A DNA stretch of 64,000 bases, taken from NCBI RefSeq assembly GCF_003945595.2, contig NW_024103862.1, positions 1,536,501 to 1,600,500 on the forward strand, in the 5' to 3' direction. Below, piece by piece: positions 48,301 through 60,115 of this stretch. Both the position numbers and the translations under genes were made by a program. Within the stretch, counting starts at the first letter, position 1, and each line of letters begins with the position of its first letter. Source of the stretch: Pipra filicauda. Taxonomy: Eukaryota > Chordata > Aves > Passeriformes > Pipridae. The notes below the pieces were generated by a model, which did no database searches, had not been told where the DNA came from, and was given only the letters and a program-made list of their open reading frames with translations.

Positions 48301-51300
48301 AAATCATATAAGCCTGTTACAGGGACTTCATCATCAGTAAGATACCTATGATCTACGTTTATAGATACTCCTTGCTCTCCCTTCTCTCTCTTCACTTTTA
48401 CGTTCATAGTTTCAAATAAGTTCCCCTCCCTATTTTGATGTTTTGAACATTAAGCTTGTCCTATTTTGTTGCAAAAAATCTTTAACCCATTTTCCTCACT
48501 TAACATATTGCAGGTATTGCTTCAAGAGCCATTAAGCCAACATTAGGCATCATTGATCCTTTGCACACACTGTCTATGCCTGAACGAATAGTGGCCAACA
48601 GTGGCTTTGATGTGCTTTGGTGAGTTTTCTGTGTAGGCTGGTACCTGAACTTATTACCTATTTGTATTTTTACTATGATGATTGTAGAAAAAAATATATT
48701 TTGGGAGCAGAAAAGGATGATCTTTTTTCTCCTTTTGCTCTTCTTGTTAAGGTGAGCTCTGTTATACTTTCCTCTTAGTTTCACTGCCTCCCTCAGAATG
48801 TATGGAACCAAATCACTCATTTGCAGAAATTTGCTTCCAGGATGGTGGTTGTCAGAGAAGAGGGTCCAGGTGTCCTTTTTTAAGAGATCATAGAGATTAT
48901 TAATCAGAATTGTGACAGCATTTATCATGTCTCACAGACATGGCAGGGAACGGAGAACAAGGATTTTCTAACAAAAGCCATGATGTGTCAATAAAAGTTT
49001 GTAAAGGCTTGTGAGATGCTGGCAGATCTTCACCCAATTATGGCCATCTTTGGAACCTCTCTTTAATTTGCTTTTCACTTGGCACAAAATTTTCTTCATC
49101 TTAAACCTACAGCTTTTAATTTCACAAAATGCACTGACATTTCTATTTGGAGAGCCAGAGCTTACTTTGCTTCTGGGTTCTGTGTATATTAAAGCAATAG
49201 AGCTGTAATGAAACAGTGATTTCTCAAGCTTGGTGAAGTACCCTGGACTGCAATATCTGTAATGGAATCAAGGCATTTGTTCACCAATGAAAATGGTTTT
49301 AAACATCTGTAGCCATGTACCATGGCTGAATGTAGCCATGTACCCAGTGCCCCTTCTTTATGTGGTCGGATTCATGAGAATCTCAGAGATTAAACTGTTG
49401 GCAGTTCCACTCAGCTTAAATATCATACCCCTAATTTTTTTAGAGGTTGATACTTCTAAAAGAAAGGTACCTTAGCGATGCTTCCTGTGCTAAAGCTTCT
49501 TACAGCTCCCGTCCCACAGAAAGGAAATGCACCCATTGCACATGTACAGTGTTCTTCAGTGAAAAGCATTACACACCAAGGTGCCAACGCATCCAACCTA
49601 GCTTTAAGCATGGTGTGAGCTGATAGATAATAACTGTGTTTGGATTTTGCCATCTGTGTGTTTGTTGGAGAGTGAAGCACTCTGGAGGCGCCTGCCCGGC
49701 GTTCTCCCAGTTGTCTATGAGATTGTATTTTTGGTGTTGGCAACTGTTAAACACCAGAAATAAACAAGAACCTGCATTCAAAGGACAGCAGGGCAGTAAC
49801 ATGGAGTTCTCCCCCTTAAATAATTAATTTTTTTAATCTTTCTGTTAGCCATGCTCTAGAATCATACACCGCTCTTCCCTACAACATGCGCAGTCCCTGC
49901 CCTTCAAACCCGATCAACCGTCCAGCTTACCAAGGCAGCAACCCTGTCAGTGATGTCTGGGCTCTTCATGCTCTGCGTATTGTGGCTAAATATTTGAAAA
50001 GGTAATACATTTAACAGCCATCTGCCTCGCAGTATGTTCTGTCTTCAGTGCCCTGAAAGGGATGCTTAGAAGAGCTTGAGTTTTAGGCTAAGTTAAGGCA
50101 AGCTGCAACATTAAACTTTCATTTTCTACCCTGGGTTTTTCTTAAATGAAGGAAAAAATTTTTTCAAATAAAATTGAAAGTAAAATTGGGGTTAATAGGT
50201 TTCTTGAGGAGGTAGCTTTTTAATGCCTCTGTGAATCTATTTTAAAAGTCCTGTTAAAGGTATTTCAAGCTCCTCAGTTAATATGGGAGCATCATTTACA
50301 TATTTTTCCAAGAATCAACTTTTTATAACAGTATAACGGGAATATGTAACAAACTGAACAAAATACTGCTGATGTAACTTCTGTGACCATCAGAGTAAAT
50401 TAAGATACTTACACATCTATTGAGAAGGTAGCCACATACACTTACGAATGTGCAAAATTATGCATTTATTGAAAACCTGCTCATACTTAGAAGACCTTCA
50501 ATTTAGAATAAGGATTGGCTTAATTGGATGCTGATTTTGATTCCTACCAATAAAGTTTTAGCCGGGATACAGCTTTTGTATACCATGTGCCCTTCTATTA
50601 AAGATCATTGTGGAGTTTTGTTGTAAAAGACTTTTTACAGTACCTAGCTAGTCAAAATAGTTTTTTCTTGTTCATGTAGAATCTATTCACGAGACTTTTT
50701 CTCCTTGTTGTCAAAGTACACAAGGAGCCTGAGGCATAGAAAGGCAAGGAACCCTGTCTTTTTCCCACAGCAGGTGATGGGGTCTAGACCACCACCTAAT
50801 GAGTGGAGTGATCCTTGAGCTGTACATAGAATGGCCAAAGCTCCAAAGTAGAGTTGTTTAAATCACCACTGAGGTTAATCTGGTTAAATTCACTCTATTT
50901 ACTCAGTTTTTGGAAAAGTGAAAAGAGGCTTGCCCTTCACTGAATCAGTGTGATCTACTTAGTGATCCAGAAGCAGGATTGTTCTCTTACTGCAGTGACT
51001 TGATCCTGTTTCCAGCATTTTATCTCAGCTTATCTTAGAGGGTTTTGTCTATCTGTCCATAAAGAAGCCCTCTCCCCCTTCTCCCTCTCGAATCACCAAT
51101 CTATTTGTGAATTTACTGGTGCACAGAGCCATCAGAAACCCTGAAGACCGTGAAGCAAGAGCCAACATGCATCTGGCAAGTGCTTTTGCTGGTATTGGCT
51201 TTGGCAATGCTGGTGTCCATCTCTGGTGAGTACAGACAAACAGTAACCCCATATGAGGTCAGCTTCTAGCTAGTGTTTGTTTCAGATTGTCAAAGATGTC

Positions 51301-54300
51301 ACTGCTTTGTTGCTTAATGTATATTAAGGGATTGTAGCCTGGCCTGTGGATGCTGAGAAATTGATGGGCTTTTGGCATTTATGTGTATGAGGATTGTGTG
51401 ATACTCAAATCCAGTCGTGTAAAAATTACAAAACATGGCCTTCTTTACCTTCCTTGATAGTAAAGACCACAGTAAAAAAAAAGTCAATGACATCTAAAAT
51501 GTTAGATTTCATGCCAGCTTTTCTGCAGTGAGACAGAATGATGTAATCTTGTGCTTTTTCTGAACTGATGCAATTGTCTGTAAGTTTGTCTGTAGGGTAG
51601 GCAATCAGCAGGCTGAAATGAGCTGTAATTATTATTGTAAGGCAATATAGTTTCATTTGGATGAAAATCTCAGAGATTGAATTGTGTGAAGTTTTTAGCG
51701 GTCATTCTTTTCAAAGATGTTCCTTTCATTCCTTTTCTTTGAGCAAGTCTACTCTTTTAATTATACCTTAAAATTAACATTTAATTTTCTTAGGCAGTGT
51801 GATCATGTAGGGATGCAGATTATGGTATTTTTGGCATATCTGTATTATTTCAGGAACTGAACATCTTTCAGTCCAGTCAATGGAGTAATATAACTTCACA
51901 CTCACAAAGTAAGGAGGTACTGTTTTTTACAGCTATGTCCCTGAGGTGCAGAGGGATGAGGTTTGTCTGTACCTGATATCCACACCATAGCTGTATGTCA
52001 ATACCTTTTGAATATCTGTACTGAAAAGACTTGCATACCGAAAACTGACCACACAAGGAACTGAAAGCAAATTTTCCAAATACCAGGAGTGCTGCCCTAA
52101 CCACTTGCTCTCTGCTCTCTGTTCCAGCCATGGAATGTCTTACCCTATCTCTGGTTTGGTGAAAACTTATAAACCAAAGGATTATAATGTGGATCACTCT
52201 TTAGTGGTAAAACTTGGTTTATCTTTGGTTTTGTATTGTACGTTTCAGTTGTCTGTTATGTGTCATTAATGAGCATTAAAGCATATTGAAGTTAAAAGTA
52301 CATGTCTTTTTTTTTTTTTTCCCCAGCCACATGGCCTTTCTGTAGTGCTGACATCCCCAGCAGTGTTTGCTTTCACAGCACAGATACATCCTGAGCGGCA
52401 CTTGGAGGCTGCAGAGATTCTAGGTAGGAATCTCTATGGATACAGCTTACATGTACAAATGGAATTCTTTCCAAAAATTCCAATTTCCAAAAATTTTTTT
52501 GAGAGGAAAAAAAAAATGTGTGCAAGCAATTGTTGTTTGTTGTTGTGAGGGCATTAAATTTAAAAATCAGGATTCTGGAGTTATGTGTAATGCAAAGTTA
52601 GCTCGAATAACACTAAATTTTGATATTGAATGATGTGGTTAGAGGAGCAAGCTGGAGAAATCAACTTCTTGGCTAGAAAACTGGACAGCTGAAATCAAAG
52701 GAAAGTGGCTGCAATTGGCATATCTCTTGGTGCTTTATGGAGAGTAGTTACCATAAAATGAACAAGTGCTCAGGTGCATTTGCCAAAAGAAAGAATTTTG
52801 CCTAACAAATTCCCTGCTGTGACAATGAATTAGAACAGGGTGGTGTTTCAAATCACTCCTGCTCTTTTTTCGTGGCACACAACTGTGGGTTTGGGTCTTT
52901 CTAATGTACGCCTAAGCTTGTTTGTAGGTGTTGGAATTTCTCAGTGGCTGATGTCAAATGTGATGGCTAAGGAGTGGATTAACAAGCCAAATGACCTTTT
53001 CTGCTTCTTAGCAGAATAAAAGTAAATGCTGCAGGCTGACAGCTCATTTAAAGGTTACCTTTTTATACAACGCTTTGTTATCAATGCAACCCATCACAAA
53101 AAGGTGTCCTAGAGAAAGGATACCTCTTAATTGCACCCCCAGCATGACAGTGTGTAATAAACCAGCTTCCAGTGATGTAATCTCAGAGCTGTTAGCAGTC
53201 TAGCTGTGACAGCCTGGCTCTGCAGTGAGCTAATTTATTTATGTCTAAGATCAGGTGTTTGTCTGCACTAGGCTCTGTGTTGTAACTAAACTGCTGCTAA
53301 TACCCATGCTGGCTAAGGAGCAGTCACAGTCAAACAGGCAGCAGTGCAGAGAGTAGAGAGAAAGTGGTTAGGCCAGTTGTCCTTGTATTTGGAAAATTTG
53401 TGTTCAGTCCCTTGTATGGTCAGCCTTCTGTATGCAAGTCACAGCAATCCAGCCATATCTATGACTTGCTTGTATAAGTAATCTGAAAACATCCCCAAGA
53501 AAGAATGGGACTTTTATATAGACAGTGAAAATATCACAGTATTTTCAAGAGGTCGTAAAATAACATGGTCAGAAAAACTACATTCGGGGAAAATTCCATT
53601 TGTTTCATAAGCGCTGTCTGTGAGGATCTTCAGGCTTCCTCTAAAATATGCAGTCCTGCCTGTGGTCAAACCAGAACACAAACCTAGTTGGAATCATATG
53701 CTAAACTATTAAACGTCTGTGTTCCTACAGCAATATCACAGAGCTAAAATTAGACAAAGAAAATGTTTCTGGATGACTAGTCACCACAGCATATCAGAGA
53801 ATTTGAACTCTGGCTCTTGATTTTAAAACAAGTGGCTGAAAAGCAGTTCCTTTACATTTTGTGGTATTAACTGCTGCTATAAATTCTGTCTCTAGAAGTT
53901 CTGTTAATTTTGTCAGTAGAAATTTTAACTATGTCATTGTGTGCCTTGCTGTAAAGGGACTCTGCCGAAAACGTGTCACAGGGAATTGAATTTATTACTT
54001 CCCATCTGGGGTGTTTACTTCTGATTCCAGTCCAGAGTCTAACTGACTACAGTAGCTGATTCAAATCTGTCATGTTGCCAAATGTAGTGACTAAGAAGGT
54101 ATTTTATGACATGAAGCAGATTACTAAATAGTTATGTTATGTGTAGGTACAACTGTGAATTTGGGTAGATCCAGAAAAATCTTAATACCTCCCTGGGTGG
54201 ATTCTTAAATAGTTGAAATAGGTGTGCGTGTGGTCAGAAATTTTCTTAAGTGCAATCAAAGACTGATGTATCCTTTAGGTTGAGCAAAAAGAAAGTTCTA

Positions 54301-57300
54301 GAACTATAGCAATATTTTAAAACTGCTGGTCACATTTACTGTCATGTTTTATTCTCCTCCTTTTGCCTTTTACTGTACTATCTGAAGATAGTGTATTTAT
54401 TTATTTATTATTTATTTATGTCTCAGTTACTCCTCCATAGCAAAACCCAGGATAAACTCAGACTTCATGCCATAATCCTCATAGTACAAGACTCTGTCAT
54501 ATCTTATTTATCAATTTCTCCCAGACATTATCTGCTATAGCACTGACAGTCCTACTACCCAAATATCTGAGCTCTTCAAATGAGCTTGTAGGTCTTCTGT
54601 TCACTTTAACTCCCTTTGAATGTTCCACTGAACTGTGTGAGGACCACAGGAAGTGTTTTCCCTGTAGCTATTTAGTGCTCTTACTCATCTCTCAGTATGG
54701 CACTTGGACCTAACATAGTTCTGGTGTAACATCATTGAGGTTACACAGAGAAGCAGTTTAGCTTGGGTTACTTTGAAAAAGAAATCATATGGAGGAACCT
54801 GTGTCTTTTGTCTGGACATGCTTTTATTATTACTTTTAAGTAAGTCCTGACCATTCATCGAAAAAGGGGAAGCAAGCTATTCTGTAAGAAATATTAATAA
54901 TCTTTCTTTTTATATCAATGTTTTCATTACTGTTCCATAGTTGTTTCAAAGATATCAGTTCCTCCCCTTCAGTTCTGCATCATCCTACACAAGTCTGCAC
55001 ATACTCAAATTAAATTTAGGATTTACTCAGCCCCCTGAACACTTCCCTGCCATCTCCTGCCTTTTTCAGCCTACATGCTCTAGTCCTGTATGTGAATCTG
55101 TAATTGAACAGAAGAGCCCTCTAGATGTCAGCAAACTCAAGGCATTAAAATGAAGTTAGCATTTGGCACACTGTCCATAAAAATAAATACCACTGACGTT
55201 CATGCGCTAGCTTCTTTCCTCCCAGCAGTTAGTCAGTCTGAAAAGTGCTTCTCCCTGTAAGCACAGAGGAAAAGGAAGTTAACCTCATGTGGCAGTTAGT
55301 CTTTTTGGCAGCATCTACCTGCTTCTGATCTTGTTTTATTTCACCTTTCGCAAACTATTCCAACTGTAAAATGAAGGCTGATTCCTCTTTTTACTTCATG
55401 TTGCTTTTACGGCAGTGACTGCTGTGTATGGATATGTATTCAGCTGATATTATGATTAAATTAAGTCCAGAACAGGCTTCCTCCGCTCTCTCCACCCTAC
55501 AGTCAAGGCATTATGTCTTATTTTAGGAGCTGACATCCGCACTGCCAGAATCAAAGATGCGGGGTTTATTTTGGCAGACACACTCCGGAAATTCCTATTT
55601 GATCTGAATGTTGATGATGGCTTAGCTGCAATTGGTTATTCCAAAGCAGACATCCCTGCATTAGTCAAAGGCACTCTGCCTCAGGTAAGACAGAAAGCAA
55701 AACAGTTTTTCTTGTCAAATAAAATAGAACAGATTCTGGAAAAACCAGAATTGCTTCTTTTCAAGCAAATGTTATTTCTATTCCTACATGAAAACAATTA
55801 CAGATAGTCGACTGTGTTTTGTTTCATTCCACAGTTTAGGTTTTTCTTTTCAGTGGGATTGAGTGAATGCTGTACTCTGTAATGGGTAAATGTTCGGGGT
55901 TTTTTTTAAATGTCACGTTTTTGAAAAAGAGGATTTTTTCATAGACCTTTGATCTTTGTAGAAGATACTGCTTTTTCCTAACTGTCTCTGTTAATTATGT
56001 ATGCAGATGGGCTATGGATAAAGCCTTAATACCAAGTGCTATCTGGTAAGAATGACCGAGCTTACTTTACATTAAACTTTCCATATTGAGAAGTTGCATT
56101 TTTCTTCCCAGATGGCTTTTTTGCTCCATTGACCCCCATCAGAATTTGAAATAAGGTCCCCTGGGATGACATAGATTAAACTTGTGATATTCTTTATTGT
56201 TTCAGGGCCCACAAAGACATTACAAACAGCAGCACACCACTCTAAAAGCAAAATCCAGTGTCTTCCTTGTAAAAAGAGAGTTTGATTCATGTACTATGAA
56301 CTCTTCTGTCCAGCTAGTATTTATTTCCACCAAGTTGCAAGGGAAATAAACATTATGGAGAAAGTGAAAATTTTTTAGGCCAAAAGGTTATTCGTTTTTT
56401 ACAGCAGACCTCTTACTATGTCTAGTTCTTCTCAATCATAAATCTCAGAGCAACTTAGAGCAGTTATATTAACAGTAAATATTAATATTCCTGTTTATAC
56501 CTGAGAAAATGACACAAAGGTGCAACTATGTAGGATCACACACACAGAGTGGTGGCAAAGCCAGGGAGAAAACTAAGGTCTCTGAGCACCCATCAAATAG
56601 GTTATGCATGTAAGTTGTTACGGGGCATTTGGGGGGTTTGTTTAGATAAATATGTTTCTTTAAAACAATTATGTTTAGGTCATCATAAGCAAAACATCTC
56701 GTTGAAGACTAGTTTTGCATAGCTGGGGGAGGGAGAAGGTTCTTCTCCAAAAGATGTTGAAAGGTTTTTTTGTTTGTTTGTGAGCTTAGCTCAAATTGAC
56801 TTTTCATTCATTTACTGTGGTCTCATGGCATTGATGATTGTAGTGTGTAAAATGAGTTGACCTGAGAGTTTCTCAACCTGTATTTTTGTATATAAGATGT
56901 TACATGATGAAAATGTATTAGCCACAGAGTTAGTCCATACAGTTTAATCTTTGGTATATATTTTTTTTGTTTTCATCTTGCAGTAGGTTTGCTTTGGAAT
57001 ACAGCACTGACCCACTCATGTCAGCAAAGCAGTGTGATGCAGTTGTTACAGCACTAAAAAGTGTGCAAAGTTTATTCCATGTTGCGAAGTGCAGGCTGCA
57101 AGAAAACAAAACTAATCTGACTGTCAGAATTTATGTGGGAAGTCTGTTGGGGCAAACACCTGTACTTGAAGTTAAAACAGAATTTATTTTCCTTCCTAAG
57201 TGAGCCTATTGAAATTGATCCTATTTGCAGAGAGCAGTGATTCTGGCAGAAGATGCTTTCTTGATGTCTAAGGTGGCTGGCCTTGTGGTGGTGTTTCAGA

Positions 57301-59418
57301 GGAGAGGATGAGAGAAAATGAGAGAGTGGAAAAGCTGTTCTCTGGCCCAACCACCCCTGAAGACATCCCAGAGACAGCTACAATGGGGCTGAACCAGTGA
57401 TGAGCCTTGAGCTACTCAGTTTTGGCACTAAACCAGAATGCACTGAGTCAGATTAAGGGAGCCAGGGCCTTGCTGTCTGGGCACCAGCAAATATCAGCAA
57501 GCTTGTGCAGAAGTAGTGCTGGTGCCTCTGTGTCGAGGCATAAAGGAAGAGCATCCGTTTGCAGCCTTCTATCGATATAGCTGGGAAATGCTACATTCTG
57601 TCAGGCTGATTGGCTCCTGTCTCCCGGTGTGGCTTTACAGATAACTCTGGCCATTTCGGTGCACAGAGCTGCAAAACTGTACTTTGGCCCACAGTGTCCT
57701 ACTGTAAGCCTGATGAATTTATGAATATTTGAGCACTGAGTTGTTATATTTTGTATATTATGAGTCTGAAAAAAACCAACACACTTTTGCCGTAGTACTA
57801 TTTGAATTTTCCATTTGGTTTCAAAACTGCATAGAAGAATCTTAAGCTTCTCTCCAGCTGGATCTGTGTGTCTAGCAACACTGGTCAGGGATGGGGAAAG
57901 AGGTACCATTTGATTGCTACTTATGCACCAGCAAAGCTTCTCTTGTAGCTAAAATAATGCACACAAAGCTGCACTTTTCATACTCATCACAAGCCGTGCT
58001 AACCATGATTATGAACTGTGAATACCTCACAGCTGGCTTCCTCACCATGCTAGACCAATATTTCACATTAAGTTTGCAGTGTGGTGGTACTCTTGCTGTG
58101 TAACCACATCCAGCCTGCCCACAAATCGCATCCCTGCGGGCTGAGGGGGAAGTGGAGCGGCTGCAGCATTGCACTGCGGCATCACCCCAGGCAGGGGTGT
58201 GTGCTCCACCCGGATGGCAGCTCAGCTCAGCCTCCCACTCAGGCAGGGGGCTGGAGGAGCCCCTTCCCCAGCATCCCACTTGGTGCATGAAGCAAGGACC
58301 TTAGCAAATGACATCCACTGTCTCACATGTGAAAAAGGGGAGAGAGATTTAAAGCTGGGGACAGCATCTTCCACAAGGGAGTTGTTGAAACAGGTTGTAG
58401 CTGTAGAAATTTCCTCTTGCCAAAATATACCACATTCATCTAAAGATACTGCATTCGTAGTAGTAAGTCTGGCTTCTGTCTTTGTAGACATTTCTAACTC
58501 TTTCCAGTATTTCAGTAAATGTTAAAATCATTGGTTGCTGGAAACAGAAGTGCTAATCATAACCAGTATGAGTACGTTAGCATTAGGCCCTTTCAGCTGA
58601 GTGTTTCTGCAGTACCCGAACACCTACACTAATACAGCTCCTCATCCTCAGTAGCACGGGGCTTTTCTGAATTTCCACCCCTGCCTTTGTGGTTATTTTG
58701 TCCAGCAGAGCAGTGAAGCAAATACCTGGGTTTCATTTCTGTCAGTGGTACTTCAGCACCTACAAATTCGGTTGAATCACTACCCAAATGAAGGTCAACC
58801 ACAACTACTTTGTGTTCTGATTACAAGGTGTCAGGCTGTTCATTAAGAAGTTTCATACCATATCTTACCGTGTCCCTTTATTGCAGTCTGAGTTACAAGC
58901 GCTGTTTGCTCTGCCCATTTACAGCAGTTCCTGGGCCTTGAGAGATGTTGTGTTTTGAAAGTCTTGGTCCCTAAAACTCGAACTCCTGGTTCCAATGCTG
59001 GCAAATGAATTTTAAAAGGGACTGTGTTTCCAAGATAATATCCTCCAGCGTACTGACATCTTGACGGACAAGGCCCGTGTTTGCAGTACTTGACTCTGCA
59101 ACTGAATGACATTCTAATCTTGCTTCTCTGTATTTAATTATAGGCAATTTTAGGTAATATGTTCTTGAAAGTCCTGTACAGTTGACGATGCCTCAACCTT
59201 AATTACTTGATTACTTATTTGCAAAACCTTGTTGTTCTCTGTAAAGGATGTAGTACAGAAACACATAATTCAGCTACTGTTTGATTAATTTTATTGGCAA
59301 CCTTATGTAATTTAGTTTTTCTTTAATCTTGTAGGAGAGAGTGACTAAGCTATCACCACGTCCCCAAACAGAAGAGGACTTATCAGCTCTCTTCGAGGCT
59401 TCCATGAAGCTTTATTAG
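42251..59418 (+). CDS. ADHFE1: Hydroxyacid-oxoacid transhydrogenase, mitochondrial (iron-containing alcohol dehydrogenase 1), 14 exons
   Basis: Coding exons: 42251-42306, 42568-42605, 44845-44888, 45083-45136, 46340-46494, 46662-46858, 47259-47336, 48514-48619, 49849-50001, 51127-51225, 52128-52206, 52327-52423, 55527-55684, 59335-59418. They total 1398 bases, giving 465 aa (human 467). All junctions are GT-AG and in phase. The enzyme couples oxidation of 4-hydroxybutyrate to succinate semialdehyde with reduction of 2-oxoglutarate to D-2-hydroxyglutarate in mitochondria. The first 20 residues are Arg-rich and Leu-rich with one acid, as in a matrix-targeting helix. Family III (iron) ADH marks are the nucleotide-binding GGGS (136-139), [10 protein letters not shown] (183-192), and [18 protein letters not shown]. 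Predicted metal ligands are D240, H244, H328 and H355, by position relative to the family; all are present. The protein ends [10 protein letters not shown] as in mammals. No truncation or frameshift. The gene follows RRS1 on the same strand as in human. Confidence 0.97.
42568..42605 (+). CDS. ADHFE1: ADHFE1 coding exon 2
   Basis: A 38-base microexon-like exon giving [12 protein letters not shown] after the split codon, the counterpart of the human CQCPTHSHTYSQ segment. The acceptor is TAACTAG after a long T run, and the donor is GTAAGA. Length and phase are exactly those needed to join exons 1 and 3. Confidence 0.93.
42606..44844 (+). other. ADHFE1 intron 2
   Basis: 2.2 kb of intron with no recognised transposon. 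It contains a 10-bp tandem duplication of CAGCTTGTAC at 44484-44503. Nothing else of note was seen. Confidence 0.7.
44845..44888 (+). CDS. ADHFE1: ADHFE1 coding exon 3
   Basis: Residues 32-46, ending TDYAFE as in other vertebrates. Acceptor TTCCATTCCAG, donor GTAGGT; ends on a codon boundary. Confidence 0.95.
45083..45136 (+). CDS. ADHFE1: ADHFE1 coding exon 4
   Basis: Exactly 18 codons, residues 47-64 ([18 protein letters not shown]). The acceptor follows an uninterrupted T run and GTAG; the donor is GTAAGC. A symmetric exon: skipping it would keep the frame. Confidence 0.96.
46340..46494 (+). CDS. ADHFE1: ADHFE1 coding exon 5
   Basis: Residues 65-115 plus two bases of S116. Includes [13 protein letters not shown] and [11 protein letters not shown]. 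Acceptor TTATTGTAG, donor GTACTA. Confidence 0.96.
46662..46858 (+). CDS. ADHFE1: ADHFE1 coding exon 6
   Basis: Residues 116-181 plus one base of codon 182. Contains [20 protein letters not shown] with the GGGS cofactor-binding loop, and APIGKGKPV. Acceptor TTTTCCAAG, donor GTAAAG. Confidence 0.97.
47259..47336 (+). CDS. ADHFE1: ADHFE1 coding exon 7
   Basis: Residues 182-207 plus one base. Contains [18 protein letters not shown], a conserved glycine/serine-rich part of the active site. Acceptor CCTTTTAAG, donor GTGAGG. Confidence 0.96.
48514..48619 (+). CDS. ADHFE1: ADHFE1 coding exon 8
   Basis: Residues 208-242 plus two bases of C243. Contains [20 protein letters not shown] and the metal-ligand Asp240 in SGFDVL. 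Acceptor ATATTGCAG, donor GTGAGT. Confidence 0.96.
49308..49344. repeat. 14-bp direct repeat enclosing a short hairpin, ADHFE1 intron 8
   Basis: TGTAGCCATGTACC occurs at 49308-49321 and 49331-49344 (period 23). Between them AGCCATG (49311-49317) pairs perfectly with CATGGCT (49321-49327) across a TAC loop. Confidence 0.8.
49849..50001 (+). CDS. ADHFE1: ADHFE1 coding exon 9
   Basis: Residues 243-293 plus two bases. Opens with [15 protein letters not shown], giving the metal-ligand His244, and contains [18 protein letters not shown]. Acceptor TTTCTGTTAG, donor GTAATA. Confidence 0.96.
51127..51225 (+). CDS. ADHFE1: ADHFE1 coding exon 10
   Basis: Residues 294-326 plus two bases of C327. Contains [19 protein letters not shown]. 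Acceptor GGTGCACAG is purine-rich and weak for an acceptor, though the joined protein is clearly right. Donor GTGAGT. Confidence 0.95.
52128..52206 (+). CDS. ADHFE1: ADHFE1 coding exon 11
   Basis: Residues 327-353. Contains [15 protein letters not shown] with the metal-ligand His328, then [12 protein letters not shown]. Acceptor TGTTCCAG, donor GTAAAA; ends on a codon boundary. Confidence 0.96.
52327..52423 (+). CDS. ADHFE1: ADHFE1 coding exon 12
   Basis: Residues 354-385 plus one base. Starts [14 protein letters not shown], with His355 as the fourth predicted metal ligand. Acceptor is a long T run then CCCCAG; donor GTAGGA. Intron 11 is only 120 bases. Confidence 0.96.
52424..55526 (+). other. 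ADHFE1 intron 12
   Basis: 3.1 kb of intron without recognised exon or transposon. It includes a TTTA-type simple repeat at 54394-54420. Confidence 0.7.
54394..54420. repeat. (TTTA)n microsatellite
   Basis: Tetranucleotide TTTA repeat with one TTA interruption, within ADHFE1 intron 12. Confidence 0.85.
55527..55684 (+). CDS. ADHFE1: ADHFE1 coding exon 13
   Basis: Residues 386-438. Encodes [20 protein letters not shown] and the [20 protein letters not shown] segment. Acceptor TTATTTTAG, donor GTAAGA; ends on a codon boundary. Confidence 0.96.
55685..59334 (+). other. ADHFE1 intron 13
   Basis: The largest intron of the gene (3.65 kb). Mostly AT-rich, but 58100-58290 is distinctly GC-rich with several CpGs. 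No exon with a conserved domain was recognised in it. Short frames such as 56967-57203 and 58169-58525 have no signature. Confidence 0.65.
59335..59418 (+). CDS. ADHFE1: ADHFE1 coding exon 14 (terminal)
   Basis: Residues 439-465 and the TAG stop (59416-59418). Encodes [20 protein letters not shown] and the conserved end EASMKLY. Acceptor TAATCTTGTAG. Confidence 0.96.
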   Translation, partial: ERVTKLSPRPQTEEDLSALFEASMKLY

Positions 59419-60115
59419 CTTAAACTTTGTGTTCTGAAAAGTGTGCTCTATTCTAACAGAGAGGTAATTTCTTACAGATACAGCGCTGAATTTGTTTAGA
59501 GCATGGAAGAACTTGGGTATTTTTGACCTCTGTTCCATTGTACACTGCAAAAAGGTCATGCAATTCATCTTTAACTAAACAGTGCTTTGAAGTGAAGACT
59601 TGACAGTGGTTTCTTTTTTGCTCAGTAGTCAGTGGTATTGACTTGCATAAAAGTTGGAGCAGATTTCTTACAGTAGTGAAGGCTTTCTTGTGCTTTAGAG
59701 ATGATCAAAGGTGGAAAAATGTTTTAAGGGATATTCCAAACCATTTTGCAAATTATACTTCTATTTAAATTATCCGTGATTTTGTTCTGAAAAGTCATGC
59801 TAGTTACAAAATAAGTAAGATCATTATTAATTAGGGAGGGGGAGTTCCCTGCAGAAAATGTCAGCTTACTGTATTCTGTTCTGCTTATCATCATTTTACC
59901 ATCTGGTTTTGCTAAGAAGGCTATTGAACTGGGGTACTTCTTTTATTGTTTGGTTAAGAAAAAAACTATACACTTTCATAGTTGTTTGGAAAAGGCTTCC
60001 CGAAAATTTGTTTTGGGTTAAAATTCTCACATGTATTGTCAGATATTTATCTTTCCTTTTAGGATCTATGTGAATTGTTCATCAGAGGAATAAAATCAGA
60101 GTAAAATGGTCACAT
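59419..60115 (+). other. ADHFE1 3' UTR (minimum extent)
   Basis: Non-coding AT-rich sequence between the ADHFE1 stop and the first canonical poly(A) signal. Its right end is inferred from that signal. Confidence 0.5.
60089..60094 (+). terminator. Candidate ADHFE1 poly(A) signal (proximal)
   Basis: The first AATAAA after the ADHFE1 stop, 671 bases downstream. The region after it is only moderately GT-rich. Confidence 0.5.

Noticed and set aside
48500..48928. 142-codon minus-strand frame.
   Set aside because: It lies antisense to ADHFE1 exon 8 and its flanking intron; chance frame.
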